In this document: positions 17,188-26,362 of the stretch, piece after piece | How positions within the stretch are numbered: the first letter of the stretch is position 1 | How the letters are laid out: every line of letters starts with the position of its first letter | NCBI GenBank assembly: GCA_023443625.1 | Contig: JAEZTQ010000056.1 | Coordinates: 1-64,000 of the forward strand | DNA from: Bacillota bacterium | GTDB lineage: Bacteria > Bacillota_A > Clostridia > Lachnospirales > Lachnospiraceae | Direction of reading: 5' to 3' | Length of the DNA: 64,000 nucleotides | Notes under the pieces: generated by a model | What the model saw: the letters and a program-made list of their open reading frames with translations, nothing else | Databases searched by the model: none | What the model was told of the DNA's origin: nothing | Translations under genes and position numbers: made by a program

Positions 17188-18648
17188 CTAAGCGGTATAA
17201 TCAACTAAACTACCTGTCGTACCAGTGATAACTTCTGTATTCACAACATCCTCTTCTAGTTCAGTCATCCCTAAGGCTTCATCTAAGGTAATTTTTCTAC
17301 CAGCGCTACCTTTTTGGGCTTCTGCCTGATTATTACCCTCTTGATTGCTATTTTGCTCAAAAGCATTGGCAGCTATAGATACTTCAATAGCATCTACCTT
17401 AATACCCTGTTGATTTAGATTATCTCTTAAGGTCTGAATTTGACTCTCAATCGCTTCCTTACTAATCTCATTCTGAACAACAAAATGTGCTGTCATTACC
17501 CCTTCTCTGGACGCAACAGTAAGGTTTACCCTCCCGAGATTTTCCGGATTAAGTTGAAGTTCCATGGACGTATTCTGAGGTGTAATGGATACTTTAACCC
17601 GCTCAATTATTTGAGATGCAATTTCTCTGATTTGTGTCATTCTCGCCATGTCACCATTGAAATTTACTTGTGAGCTTTGTGTGGATTTTGCTAGGTTATC
17701 TACAAATGTCTGAAATCTGTCAGCACCTATATCACTCTTTAAATCGCCTTTGGTATCTGCCTGATCATTGCTATCCGTTTCCTCTACTGATGATACTACA
17801 GCTTCCTCTGTCAAACTACTATCTTGGGAAATCACTCTAGAGGTTGTTACATTGGCATCCTCCTTGGCAATAGCTTCATTGGTATTCTCAGCTTGCTTGG
17901 AAAGTACATCGGACTTAACCGCCAAATTGTCTACACCCCTTGCTGTCTGGTTTTGCAGTTTAGCCTGATCCAACAGGTCTTTCATCTGCTCAGCTGTCAA
18001 TCCCATATTAGACTCTTCCTTAATCTCTTCCACTGTTTGTAGCAGTTGTTTCATCATGTCACAGAGATTCTCGTCGGTTAATGCTGCCAAGATGTCATTT
18101 TCTCCATTATATGCAAGAACAAATTGCTGTAAATTCTCCGATTGAAGTAAATCAGTCAAGCTTAAACCTTGATTTTCCATGAGTTGATTAAATTCTTCCG
18201 GTGTAAGATTTAATGTCTTCATAAGAGCTTCTTGAATTGACATAAGCAGGGCTGTTACCTGAGCCACTATCTCCTCCGGTACATCTGCATCACTATTTTG
18301 TTTATCAACCTTTAAGGGCTCTTTGGATACTTTATCTGTCTCTCTGACTGGGGTGGCTTTTTCCTCTGTTCCCTGAGAAGTACTTGTTTTTTCAACACTG
18401 GTCTGTGCTGTTTCCTTTTGTGAATTAACTGCTGGATTGTCCTTCTTTGAAACGCTTGCATCATCAGTGGCTTGTACCGATGGTTTTATCACAGCATTTG
18501 ATTCTGTATTACCAATATCAAAAGATGTATTACGGTTGTTATTGATTAATAAATCAAAATCTGTAGCGGATTGCTTACCTCTTGAAGCTGTGCCACCGAC
18601 ATTCCCTATTATATTCCCGGTCTGAACCTTTACACTTGGTGTCATCAT
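17188..18648 (-). CDS. fliK: FliK, hook-length control protein
   Basis: A 486-residue protein. A long low-complexity Ser/Thr/Glu/Lys-rich N-terminal part acts as a ruler in known FliK proteins. The C-terminal Flg_hook domain (about 335-430) contains MELQLNPENLGRVNLTV and LRDNLNQQGIKVDAIEVSI. FliK measures the hook and triggers the FlhB switch. The gene lies between the MotE-like gene and flgD as expected. AAAGGAGG precedes the ATG. Confidence 0.93.
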   Translation of the reverse strand: MMTPSVKVQTGNIIGNVGGTASRGKQSATDFDLLINNNRNTSFDIGNTESNAVIKPSVQATDDASVSKKDNPAVNSQKETAQTSVEKTSTSQGTEEKATPVRETDKVSKEPLKVDKQNSDADVPEEIVAQVTALLMSIQEALMKTLNLTPEEFNQLMENQGLSLTDLLQSENLQQFVLAYNGENDILAALTDENLCDMMKQLLQTVEEIKEESNMGLTAEQMKDLLDQAKLQNQTARGVDNLAVKSDVLSKQAENTNEAIAKEDANVTTSRVISQDSSLTEEAVVSSVEETDSNDQADTKGDLKSDIGADRFQTFVDNLAKSTQSSQVNFNGDMARMTQIREIASQIIERVKVSITPQNTSMELQLNPENLGRVNLTVASREGVMTAHFVVQNEISKEAIESQIQTLRDNLNQQGIKVDAIEVSIAANAFEQNSNQEGNNQAEAQKGSAGRKITLDEALGMTELEEDVVNTEVITGTTGSLVDYTA

Positions 18649-18701
18649 TGGGTTCTCCTCCTTTCTTTTAGGCCTTTGTCCTAGCCCATTCTATTTATTA
18701 C

Positions 18702-18722
18702 AAAAAGCGAATATCGCTTTTT
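18702..18722. terminator. Short hairpin with U-tract before fliK (weak attenuator candidate)
   Basis: AAAAAGCGA-ATA-TCGCTTTTT is a 9-bp inverted repeat whose outer part is A/T only. On either strand it reads as a small stem followed by five Ts. It lies in the 93-bp spacer between the MotE-like gene and fliK. The GC core has only four pairs, so termination would be partial at most. Confidence 0.4.
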
Positions 18723-18741
18723 ATAATCTTATCTTATTCCT

Positions 18742-19515
18742 CTAGTCTGAAAGCTTTTCTTTATCTAAGTCCAGCATCTTCTTAGTTATCTTAGCTGCTA
18801 CAACGGAATCCATCTCTTCTATGATGGCTCCACTTTCCTTGGGCTTCATACTAAGAAGAATTTTCGCCACACTTTCAATATCCGCAGTCATGGTCTCAAA
18901 AACTCTAGCTGCGGCTTTTGGATCCATGCTTTTATAAATATTAGCTTTCTCCTTGATGGCCTCAGAATACTGCAATTGTTCTACTACCTGCTGATATATC
19001 ATAGCCGCATTGGTCGGGTCAATCTCCTCATAATAGGCTTTATACTCCTCAATGTCAGGTGCCGCATCAGCAAAGACAACATTTTTATCAAACTCTGCAA
19101 CTCGTTTCTCAAATTCCTTCTGGTTCTCTTCAAAAATCTTTAATCGGTCAATTTCAGCTTGAAGATCTGCTATGGTCGTACTACTATCGGTATCCTCCTT
19201 ATTCATATCTTCAATCGTCTGTTCTAGCTCCTTAATCTGAGCAACTGCTTCGGATATGGATTTATACTCATACTTACCATCTCCGATTTTTTGCACATCC
19301 GAACTTTCTGGAAGAATACGATTTACAAGGGGCACATCCTTTAGAATTGGGTTTAATACTCCTGAGCCAAAGCCACCCACATCTAATTTAATTAGAAAAC
19401 CGAAAAAAGCAAGCCATATGATCACAATCAGGAGTACTATCAGAATTGTCAGGACCTTATTTCCTTCTTTTTTCTCTTTTCTATCTTTACCACCCGATTT
19501 ATTGTTCTTAGCCAT
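18742..19515 (-). CDS. MotE/YlxF-like flagellar protein with MgtE-N-type helical domain
   Basis: A 257-residue protein: basic N-terminus, one membrane helix (about 22-44), a coiled-coil region rich in Glu/Lys/Gln (about 85-145), and a C-terminal helical segment with SMDPKAAARVFETM and LLSMKPKESGAIIEEM repeats of the MgtE N-terminal type. Proteins like this lie between fliJ and fliK in Firmicutes (YlxF in Bacillus) and resemble MotE, a secreted motility chaperone. The role here is inferred from position. It shares one base with the fliJ stop codon. Confidence 0.85.
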   Translation of the reverse strand: MAKNNKSGGKDRKEKKEGNKVLTILIVLLIVIIWLAFFGFLIKLDVGGFGSGVLNPILKDVPLVNRILPESSDVQKIGDGKYEYKSISEAVAQIKELEQTIEDMNKEDTDSSTTIADLQAEIDRLKIFEENQKEFEKRVAEFDKNVVFADAAPDIEEYKAYYEEIDPTNAAMIYQQVVEQLQYSEAIKEKANIYKSMDPKAAARVFETMTADIESVAKILLSMKPKESGAIIEEMDSVVAAKITKKMLDLDKEKLSD

Positions 19516-19976
19516 TATGTATCCTCCCCACGAAGCGTAGGATTGCTGTAGTTAAAACTGTTCAACTCATCAATTTCCTTACGTTCCTCAGAATCAAATT
19601 CCAATAAATATTCTTCAAAAGCTCTTTCCTTAAGCTTCTCCTGTGTCTTTCTTTCTACCATTGCATTATGTAACCTTATTCTTGCAACCTCTAACCGATG
19701 AGCAGCATTTCTTACTACAGTTGTCTGCTGTTTTATATTCATTTTCATCACATCAATTGCATGTTCACATTGCTTGATCTTTAATAAATCCAGCTTATCA
19801 GATCTTAAAAATCGAAGCTCATCCTCATATGCACTCTTTTGATTAATCATATATTCCAGCTTTTCTTCTTCTTGCGTTAATTTCATTCGTGCATTGCCAT
19901 AAGCTATCTTTGATTGATCTTCAAGCTTAAACTTAATTTGAAGCACGCTTTCCATCTTGTATCGAAATTTTTTCAT
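19515..19976 (-). CDS. fliJ: FliJ, flagellar export chaperone/ATPase stalk protein
   Basis: A 153-residue, almost fully helical and highly charged protein beginning MKKFRYKMESVLQIKFKLED, the FliJ N-terminus. FliJ forms an antiparallel coiled coil that sits in the FliI ring and touches FlhA, coupling ATP hydrolysis to export. The start codon overlaps the fliI stop codon (TAATG). Confidence 0.9.
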   Translation of the reverse strand: MKKFRYKMESVLQIKFKLEDQSKIAYGNARMKLTQEEEKLEYMINQKSAYEDELRFLRSDKLDLLKIKQCEHAIDVMKMNIKQQTTVVRNAAHRLEVARIRLHNAMVERKTQEKLKERAFEEYLLEFDSEERKEIDELNSFNYSNPTLRGEDT

Positions 19977-21286
19977 TATTCTTTAAAAATCTCCATTAGC
20001 ATTGCTATCTCATCTTCAAACTTAATCTTATCATTAACATCCTGCTGTAGAAACTCATTAACTTCCTTTATTTTTGATATGGCATAGTCAATGTCTGGGT
20101 TTGAACCGCTTTTATATGCGCCGATATTTATAAGATCTTCCGCATCGTTATAAGTTGCGAGAACATTCTTTAATTTACCAGCAACGGCTTTATGTTCTTT
20201 TGTAACAATTGAACTCATGCAACGAGAAATACTTTGTAAAATATCAATTGCTGGGTAATGGTTTTTATGTCCCAATTTTCTCGATAACATTACATGTCCA
20301 TCGAGAATACTTCTGGCTGTATCAGTAATTGGTTCATTAAAATCATCACCATCAACAAGAACGGTATATAGACCTGTGATAGAACCATGTTCTGAATTAC
20401 CCGCACGTTCCAACAACTTAGGCATCTCCGAATATACACTTGGCGGATACCCTCTAGATACAGGTGGTTCACCAGAGGCTAATCCAATCTCTCTCTGAGC
20501 CATAGAAAATCGGGTTAGTGAGTCCATCATCAGCAGCACATCATTTCCCTGATCCCTAAAATATTCTGCAATTGCCGTAGCTGTCTTTGCAGCTTTCTTT
20601 CTCATTAAAGCAGGCTTATCTGAAGTTGCCACTACAAGAACAGAACGTTTTAATCCTTCTTCACCAAGATCTCGTTCAATGAATTCCTTAACTTCTCTAC
20701 CACGCTCACCTATTAAGGCAATTACATTAATATCTGCCTTGGTGTTACGCGCAAACATTCCCAGCAGGGTACTCTTACCCACACCACTTCCTGCAAAAAT
20801 ACCAATTCTTTGCCCTTTTCCAATAGTAAGCATTGCATCCACTGCCTTAACACCAAGGGGTAGTACTTCATCTATTATCTTTCTTCTTAGTGGATCTGGC
20901 GGCGGTGCTTCTGAGGGATAAAAAACATTGATGTTTAGTTCTGTATCATCCATTGGATTCCCTAAGCCATCCAAGGTTTTGCCAAGGAGTTCCTCTCCTA
21001 CTGGAACCCTAAAGGTTTCACCAGAATTTTCTACATAGCTTCCAATACCAACACCCGTCATATCATCATAAGGCATAAGTAAAATTCTGTTTTCACGAAA
21101 ACCAATAACTTCAGCAATCTTCCTCTGGGTCTTATCCTCTCCAGTTATGTAACAGACATCATTTAAGTTTGCACCTGGACCCGATGCTTCTATAGTAAGG
21201 CCTACCATCTTAACAACCTTGCCTATCTCCACCTCATAAGATTTATTAAGTAACTGCTTATATTTATCAAAATCGATTGAAACCAT
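19976..21286 (-). CDS. fliI: FliI, flagellar export ATPase
   Basis: A 436-residue ATPase related to the F1 beta subunit. Walker A is G166-S-G-V-G-K-S-T173, preceded by VKAVDAMLTIGKGQRIGIF; Walker B reads DVLLMMDSLTRF. It powers and unfolds substrates for the FlhA/FlhB gate with FliH and FliJ. The fliH-fliI-fliJ order is the usual complex-forming trio. Confidence 0.97.
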   Translation of the reverse strand: MVSIDFDKYKQLLNKSYEVEIGKVVKMVGLTIEASGPGANLNDVCYITGEDKTQRKIAEVIGFRENRILLMPYDDMTGVGIGSYVENSGETFRVPVGEELLGKTLDGLGNPMDDTELNINVFYPSEAPPPDPLRRKIIDEVLPLGVKAVDAMLTIGKGQRIGIFAGSGVGKSTLLGMFARNTKADINVIALIGERGREVKEFIERDLGEEGLKRSVLVVATSDKPALMRKKAAKTATAIAEYFRDQGNDVLLMMDSLTRFSMAQREIGLASGEPPVSRGYPPSVYSEMPKLLERAGNSEHGSITGLYTVLVDGDDFNEPITDTARSILDGHVMLSRKLGHKNHYPAIDILQSISRCMSSIVTKEHKAVAGKLKNVLATYNDAEDLINIGAYKSGSNPDIDYAISKIKEVNEFLQQDVNDKIKFEDEIAMLMEIFKE

Positions 21287-21328
21287 CGTTACTTTCCTTC
21301 TATTAATATCGACATAATTTAAAACTTA

Positions 21329-22114
21329 CTAAATACTTCCAATTAGTTTTAAATCAGTAACTAAATTATTTAATTGAACATCCAAGCTGCAATTTATAAC
21401 ATGCAAATCTGTTTCGATTAGACATTGATTTTTACTTAAACTTGTATCTTTTGTAATATATAGGGGAGCATCTATTTCAAGAGCATTTACCAGGATATGA
21501 CTTTGCATTGAAACAAAATCATAATCTTCCTCTGATACTCTTATTGTGTATTCCTTGCTCCTATCCACATTTGTTATTGCTTTCTGGATAAGATGAAGAA
21601 TTATCTCCTCCTTATCCTGTGCCAAAATTCCGGTCATTTTCTCTACCATATCCGCTATGATCTGAGCCATCTGTGGTTCAAAGGATAGTATCATTTGGTC
21701 ATATTCTTCCTGCAACAAACGGGCCTTCTCTTTATACTCAGTTTCTAACCTCAATATCTCTTCTCTGGCTTGGTTCATGCCATTCTCATAACCCGCTTTT
21801 TGGGCTGTTTCAAAAGCCTCCCTTTTAATACTCTCAGCTTCATTCTTAGCAGCCTCAATAATTGAATTCGCTTTGTTTTGGGTAAGTTCAATTAATGTGT
21901 CCGCCTTATTAGAAGTATCCTCCTCAGAAGGAAATTCTTCAACCACTAAAGCACTTAGTCCTTCAACAAATCCCTCCTGAGGTTCTTCCCTGTTGACGGG
22001 AGCGGGTGAAAAGATACGCCTTTGCTCTACCTGCTTATCTTCTCTTAGATGAGTATCAATAGTTTTCATTGCCACATCATAACGTACAGAATAGGATTTT
22101 ATTACATTAGACAA
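21329..22114 (-). CDS. fliH: FliH, regulator of the export ATPase
   Basis: A protein of about 261 residues with a long Glu/Lys/Gln-rich helical middle containing AxxxA-type positions and a C-terminal domain (about 150-261) resembling the peripheral stalk of ATP synthase. The longest frame starts at 22165, deep inside fliG. The TTG at 22114 is chosen because the perfect SD GGAGGTGA ends eight bases upstream and the product starts MSNVIKSYSV, a usual FliH N-terminus. A GTG at 22126 is the alternative. It overlaps fliG by eight bases. Confidence 0.88.
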   Translation of the reverse strand: MSNVIKSYSVRYDVAMKTIDTHLREDKQVEQRRIFSPAPVNREEPQEGFVEGLSALVVEEFPSEEDTSNKADTLIELTQNKANSIIEAAKNEAESIKREAFETAQKAGYENGMNQAREEILRLETEYKEKARLLQEEYDQMILSFEPQMAQIIADMVEKMTGILAQDKEEIILHLIQKAITNVDRSKEYTIRVSEEDYDFVSMQSHILVNALEIDAPLYITKDTSLSKNQCLIETDLHVINCSLDVQLNNLVTDLKLIGSI

Positions 22115-23123
22115 CGATCTCGTCACCTCCACCTCTTGAAATAATAATTTCAGAGGAATCCTCAAGTTTTCTTATGATATTAACAATCCTCTGCTGTGCC
22201 TCTTCAACATCCTTCAAACGAACAGGACCCATGTATTCCATATCTTCTTTAATCATTGCTGATAAGCGTTTGGATAGATTATTAAAGATAACCGTCTGTA
22301 CCTGTTCATTGGATCCCTTAAGGGCAACGGCAAGTTCATTATTATCCACTTCACGAAGTACTCTTTGAATAGATTTATCATCCAGACTAAGAATATCTTC
22401 AAATACAAACATTTTTCTTCTGATTTCATCTGCAAGCTCTGGCTCTTCGATTTCCAGAGTTTCCATAATGTGTTTTTCTGTACCACGATCTACTGTATTT
22501 AAAATCTCTACGATAGAGTCTACACCACCAACAATTGTGTAATCCTGATTTACCAATGATGCCAGCTTTCTCTCTAAAATCTTCTCCACTTCCTTAATAA
22601 CATCCGGTGATGTACGATCCATCTGAGCAACACGTTTTGCCACATCCGCTTGTTTATCCGGAGCTAAAGCAGATATGATTGTAGAAGCCTGCCCAGATGA
22701 TAAATAGGATAAAATCAAAGCAATGGTCTGTGGATGCTCGTCCTGTATGAAGTTTAACAACTGAGATGCATCCGTCTTTCTGACAAATTCAAAAGGTCGA
22801 ACCTGAAGGGAAGCGGTAAGTTTGCCAATAACTTCTCTTGCTTTATCTGCACCAAGAGCCTTCTCAAGAAGCTCCTTAGCATATGATATACCACCTTCAG
22901 CAATATATTGCTGTGCAAGACAAATCTCATAGAATTCATCCATGACCTGATCCTTAGTCGCAGGAGAGATACTTCTTGTATTTGCAATCTCCAGAGTCAT
23001 AGTTTCTATTTCCTCTTCCTTGAGATGCTTAAATATACTTGCAGAACGCTCTGGTCCCAAGGTAATTAAAAGGACAGCCGCTTTCTGAATCCCACTAATA
23101 TCGCTGTTACCTGATTTTGACAT
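22107..23123 (-). CDS. fliG: FliG, flagellar motor switch and torque protein
   Basis: A 338-residue FliG with N, middle (EHPQTIALILSYL, the EHPQ motif) and C-terminal torque-helix domains (FVFEDILSLDDKSIQRVLREVD with its charged ridge). It links the MS ring (FliF) to FliM and contacts MotA. The ATG at 23123 has GGGAGG five bases upstream and is preferred over one seven codons earlier. The last codons carry the SD of fliH. Confidence 0.96.
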   Translation of the reverse strand: MSKSGNSDISGIQKAAVLLITLGPERSASIFKHLKEEEIETMTLEIANTRSISPATKDQVMDEFYEICLAQQYIAEGGISYAKELLEKALGADKAREVIGKLTASLQVRPFEFVRKTDASQLLNFIQDEHPQTIALILSYLSSGQASTIISALAPDKQADVAKRVAQMDRTSPDVIKEVEKILERKLASLVNQDYTIVGGVDSIVEILNTVDRGTEKHIMETLEIEEPELADEIRRKMFVFEDILSLDDKSIQRVLREVDNNELAVALKGSNEQVQTVIFNNLSKRLSAMIKEDMEYMGPVRLKDVEEAQQRIVNIIRKLEDSSEIIISRGGGDEIVV

Positions 23124-23177
23124 GTTAACCTCCCTAGTTATCAAGTTGAAAATGTCTTACCTATATCCGATTTTAAA

Positions 23178-24776
23178 CTAGTTCCAATCTTCGTTCAGCC
23201 AATTACGCAGCAACTGAGCAACCGCTTCGGGTTTTTCATCAACAAACTTCTCTATCATCTTTCGAACCTCGGATACTTCATTAAAATCAATATCCTCAAT
23301 GGTCTGATTTTCTTTTGTTGTTGCCAATAACTGTTCAACAGAAAGCTCTGGTTCCAATTCGGTAACTTCAACGGGTCTAAGACTCATAAACACAACAAAT
23401 AATAATAATAGAACAATAAGAACTACTAATGCGTACTGCAGATAATCAGTCCAGCTTCTTGTAATCTCCGTCTTCGGAACAAATACCCACTGCTCAAAGG
23501 CACTGATTGCAATATTTTCTTCAGGCACACCTGTGGATTTTGATACCAGGGTAAGCAATGAAGGTTCTGTAGCAATGGGCTTCAAATCGCTATTTTGAGC
23601 CACATAATCAACATAAGTAGTTCCCTCTAAGGTCCCGTTTCTTTCCAACTCTTCTTCTTTTAATGTCTCTACTCTTGTAAGTACAATTCCCAAGGAGGAT
23701 TGATCTGGCAATATTGCGCCAACTTCGTATTCCGTATTGACTATTCTTTCATTGGGTAGATATTCATACTCAGAACTTTCTGTAGAGGATGATGATGAAT
23801 TAGGATCCAAAATATTATATGTAGTCCCATCATTGGCGGAGGTTCCAGGAACCCCACCGTCTGCAGAATTTGAGTTCTCAGCTTTATAATTCTTACTGTA
23901 ACTGTATAGCCCCTGTTCCATACCCTCCGGAGCTGTATACTCAGTGTACATCTCGTTTACTTTATCCATATTGAATTTCAATTCAGTAGCAATCTCTACA
24001 TCATTAAAATCACTCTTAATCAAAAGCATATATAGATTGTTTTTAAAGTTGTTGCGCAATCTTTCCTTGTAATCCTCATTATTGCTGGCTGTACCAGTAT
24101 AGAGGTCATCTCCGCCTCCGTATAAAAGGTTACCGCTCTGATCCGCAACTTTTATTTTCTTTGAATCTTCATTGCCGATTATAGATGCAACCACATGGGC
24201 AATGGTTTCTGCAGTCTCTGGTTTAAAATCATCATTAACCGTAAGCAAGACACTAGCACTAACATCTTCCCTTTCATCGGTGAAAATATTATTGCTCGTT
24301 TCCCTTGGTATATAATAGACTTCTGCATTTTCAATACCTTCCATTTGTACTAACTTATTACGTATTTTGTTCTGATAATACAAATTTACTTTTAAGATAC
24401 GGTCAGCATTGGTTGTACCAAGGCTATTGCCAAGAAGATCATCAAGGGACATATCGTCGGTAGTAATATCATTTTTCGCCAGAAGCAAAACTGCATCTGC
24501 TGAGCTTTTGTTGTCAATATATATTGTTAATGTATCCTTATCAAATCTATACTTATACCCTTCCTCTTTAATAAGGTCTATAATATTACTGGCTTCACTA
24601 GCCGTCTCAGCGACCTTTAACTGCGTGTAATCCACCTTATTGATAAGAAATATAAGTAATGTAAATGCTATAACTACAACGCAGACTACACTTACAACAA
24701 GTGTTTTCTGCTTTTTGGTATATCTATTCCATATTTCCAAAAGCTGCTTTGGTATATTCTTGAGCCTTTCTGCCAT
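23178..24776 (-). CDS. fliF: FliF, MS-ring protein
   Basis: A 532-residue FliF with an N-terminal membrane helix (about 24-46), the YscJ/FliF ring-building domains (about 47-220), a Ser-rich spacer near 325, and a second membrane helix (about 435-460). The C-terminal FliG-binding tail reads VRKMIEKFVDEKPEAVAQLLRNWL. It forms the base ring on which the switch and export gate assemble. SD AAGGGG precedes the ATG. Confidence 0.96.
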   Translation of the reverse strand: MAERLKNIPKQLLEIWNRYTKKQKTLVVSVVCVVVIAFTLLIFLINKVDYTQLKVAETASEASNIIDLIKEEGYKYRFDKDTLTIYIDNKSSADAVLLLAKNDITTDDMSLDDLLGNSLGTTNADRILKVNLYYQNKIRNKLVQMEGIENAEVYYIPRETSNNIFTDEREDVSASVLLTVNDDFKPETAETIAHVVASIIGNEDSKKIKVADQSGNLLYGGGDDLYTGTASNNEDYKERLRNNFKNNLYMLLIKSDFNDVEIATELKFNMDKVNEMYTEYTAPEGMEQGLYSYSKNYKAENSNSADGGVPGTSANDGTTYNILDPNSSSSSTESSEYEYLPNERIVNTEYEVGAILPDQSSLGIVLTRVETLKEEELERNGTLEGTTYVDYVAQNSDLKPIATEPSLLTLVSKSTGVPEENIAISAFEQWVFVPKTEITRSWTDYLQYALVVLIVLLLLFVVFMSLRPVEVTELEPELSVEQLLATTKENQTIEDIDFNEVSEVRKMIEKFVDEKPEAVAQLLRNWLNEDWN

Positions 24777-24844
24777 TACCCCTTACTCCTGTTTTTTATT
24801 TTCTAAATCTCAAGATGATTAATTATTCAATCCCTTGTTATGAA

Positions 24845-25156
24845 TTAGAACTGAAGGTTCATAATCTCTCTATATGCCTCTAGCACACCATTTCTAATTG
24901 CCACAGTATATTGCATAGACATATTTGCTTTTTGCTGAGCAACTAACAGATCAGTGGTACTGTTGGTTAGTCCTAGGGCATAAGCAATTTCTGCTTCTTT
25001 GGCTGCTTCAGTATATTGATTTGTCTCCTTTACTAAACCAACAGCAGCTTGAAACAAACTGTCAAAAGAAGCATTCCTGTTATCAGCCGCTACAGCAACC
25101 GAACCTGTACCATATCTACTTAGATCATTAAGATTACCGACAGAAGTTATATTCAT
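24845..25156 (-). CDS. fliE: FliE, MS-ring/rod junction protein
   Basis: A 103-residue protein ending KANMSMQYTVAIRNGVLEAYREIMNLQF, the conserved FliE C-terminus. FliE joins the FliF ring to the rod and is the first exported axial component. It lies between flgC and fliF as in most bacteria. GGAGGT precedes the ATG. Confidence 0.94.
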   Translation of the reverse strand: MNITSVGNLNDLSRYGTGSVAVAADNRNASFDSLFQAAVGLVKETNQYTEAAKEAEIAYALGLTNSTTDLLVAQQKANMSMQYTVAIRNGVLEAYREIMNLQF

Positions 25157-25218
25157 AAATTACCTCCGAGTTGCATTAATATTATTACAAAGCTTAATTA
25201 TCTGCCTTGTACCCCAAA

Positions 25219-25656
25219 TTATTTACCAATTTCTAAGCCCTTGAGAGCCATATTCTTTCCTGCATTAAAAGCAGTAACATTAGCCTCAAATGAGCGTGAT
25301 GCATCAATAAGATCTGTCATCTCCTGTACAATATTAACATTAGGATAAGTTACATATCCATCCTCATCTGCATCTGGATGTGAAGGATCGTATATTTTCC
25401 GCATCTCGGCTTCGTTATCCTCAATAATACTAGTTACTTTAACTCCATTGCCAACTGTACCCGTTGTTCTCATTAGATAATCACCAAAGGAAGAAACATC
25501 CTTCTCTGCGAATACTACGGCCTTTCTCTTGTAGACATTACCGTATTCATCACGTGTAGTACTTACATTGGCAATATTCTGTGAGATAATATCCATTCTT
25601 AATCTCTGTGCAGTCATACCACTTGCACTTACATTCATAGAATTAATCGTTGACAT
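25219..25656 (-). CDS. flgC: FlgC, proximal rod protein
   Basis: A 145-residue rod protein with the N-terminal signature MNVSASGMTAQRLRMDIISQ (residues 6-25) and the C-terminal axial helix RSFEANVTAFNAGKNMALKGLEIG. It begins at 25656, where GGAGG lies six bases upstream; the longest frame starts eight codons earlier, before the SD. Confidence 0.95.
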   Translation of the reverse strand: MSTINSMNVSASGMTAQRLRMDIISQNIANVSTTRDEYGNVYKRKAVVFAEKDVSSFGDYLMRTTGTVGNGVKVTSIIEDNEAEMRKIYDPSHPDADEDGYVTYPNVNIVQEMTDLIDASRSFEANVTAFNAGKNMALKGLEIGK

Positions 25657-25764
25657 TATAATCCTCCGATTCTTTATCAATAATCTATATGTAATAATTT
25701 ATGACAGAGCTAATACCTGTCCTTATTAACGTCCTTGTCACTTAGTCCATCCATCCTGATCTTC

Positions 25765-26151
25765 TTATTTTGCCAGTACCATTTGTATTCTGTTAAATTC
25801 CTGGGTCATGGAGTCTAGCAATGCATAATATCGAATTTGATTGTCTGCCAAATAAGCTTCCTCCGTATCAATATCCACGTTGTTTCCGTCCAGGCGATAG
25901 CTTAAAGATGCATTATCTGTATAAATAGTAGAATCCAACGAACTCAAATCCGCCCTTGATACAGCCCTGTCAAGTGATGCATCTCCTGACAGTTCCCTAA
26001 GCAGATATGATTCAAATTGTACATCTTTTCTTTTGTATTGCGGAGTATCAACATTTGCTATATTGTTGGAAATAATCTCATGCCTTGTGTAACTTGCACT
26101 TGCAGCCTTATTCAATACGTTAATATAATTAAATGCGTTTGAGCCAATCAT
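25765..26151 (-). CDS. flgB: FlgB, proximal rod protein
   Basis: A 128-residue rod protein with SYTRHEIISNNIANVDTPQYKRKDV, the FlgB N-terminal helix, and a C-terminal helix ending QEFNRIQMVLAK. It is the first gene of the flagellar operon; a codY terminator and a promoter candidate lie directly upstream. SD AAAGGAG is seven bases before the ATG. Confidence 0.95.
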   Translation of the reverse strand: MIGSNAFNYINVLNKAASASYTRHEIISNNIANVDTPQYKRKDVQFESYLLRELSGDASLDRAVSRADLSSLDSTIYTDNASLSYRLDGNNVDIDTEEAYLADNQIRYYALLDSMTQEFNRIQMVLAK

Positions 26152-26177
26152 CCCTACACTCCTTTCATATATATTTA

Positions 26178-26205
26178 ATTATAATTAAGATTGTGAAAAA
26201 CACAA
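26178..26205 (-). promoter_or_regulatory. Promoter candidate of the flagellar operon with overlapping dyad
   Basis: On the minus strand the -35 TTGTGT (complement of 26200-26205) and the -10 TATAAT (complement of 26178-26183) are 16 bases apart. The start would fall about 20 bases before the flgB ATG. The -35 overlaps the dyad TTGTG-N5-CACAA (26191-26205), and a further CTTGTG lies at 26241. No clear sigma-28 promoter was seen. Confidence 0.6.
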
Positions 26206-26297
26206 GATATATTTGCAAAAATAGTAGAATAATACTAAACCTTGTGATATCTCGCCTACTTATATTGTAAATATATGTAATTTTTATACCGTTTTTG

Positions 26298-26341
26298 CAA
26301 AAAAATAAGGATTCATGAGAACACTTGCTCACAAATCCCTT
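26298..26341 (-). terminator. Rho-independent terminator of codY
   Basis: On the minus strand GGATTTGTGAG pairs with CTCATGAATCC over 11 positions (two G-T pairs) across an 8-nt loop. TTATTTTTTTG follows. It lies 22 bases past the codY stop codon and separates codY from the flagellar operon. Confidence 0.88.
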
Positions 26342-26362
26342 TATACAATTAATCCCATATCC

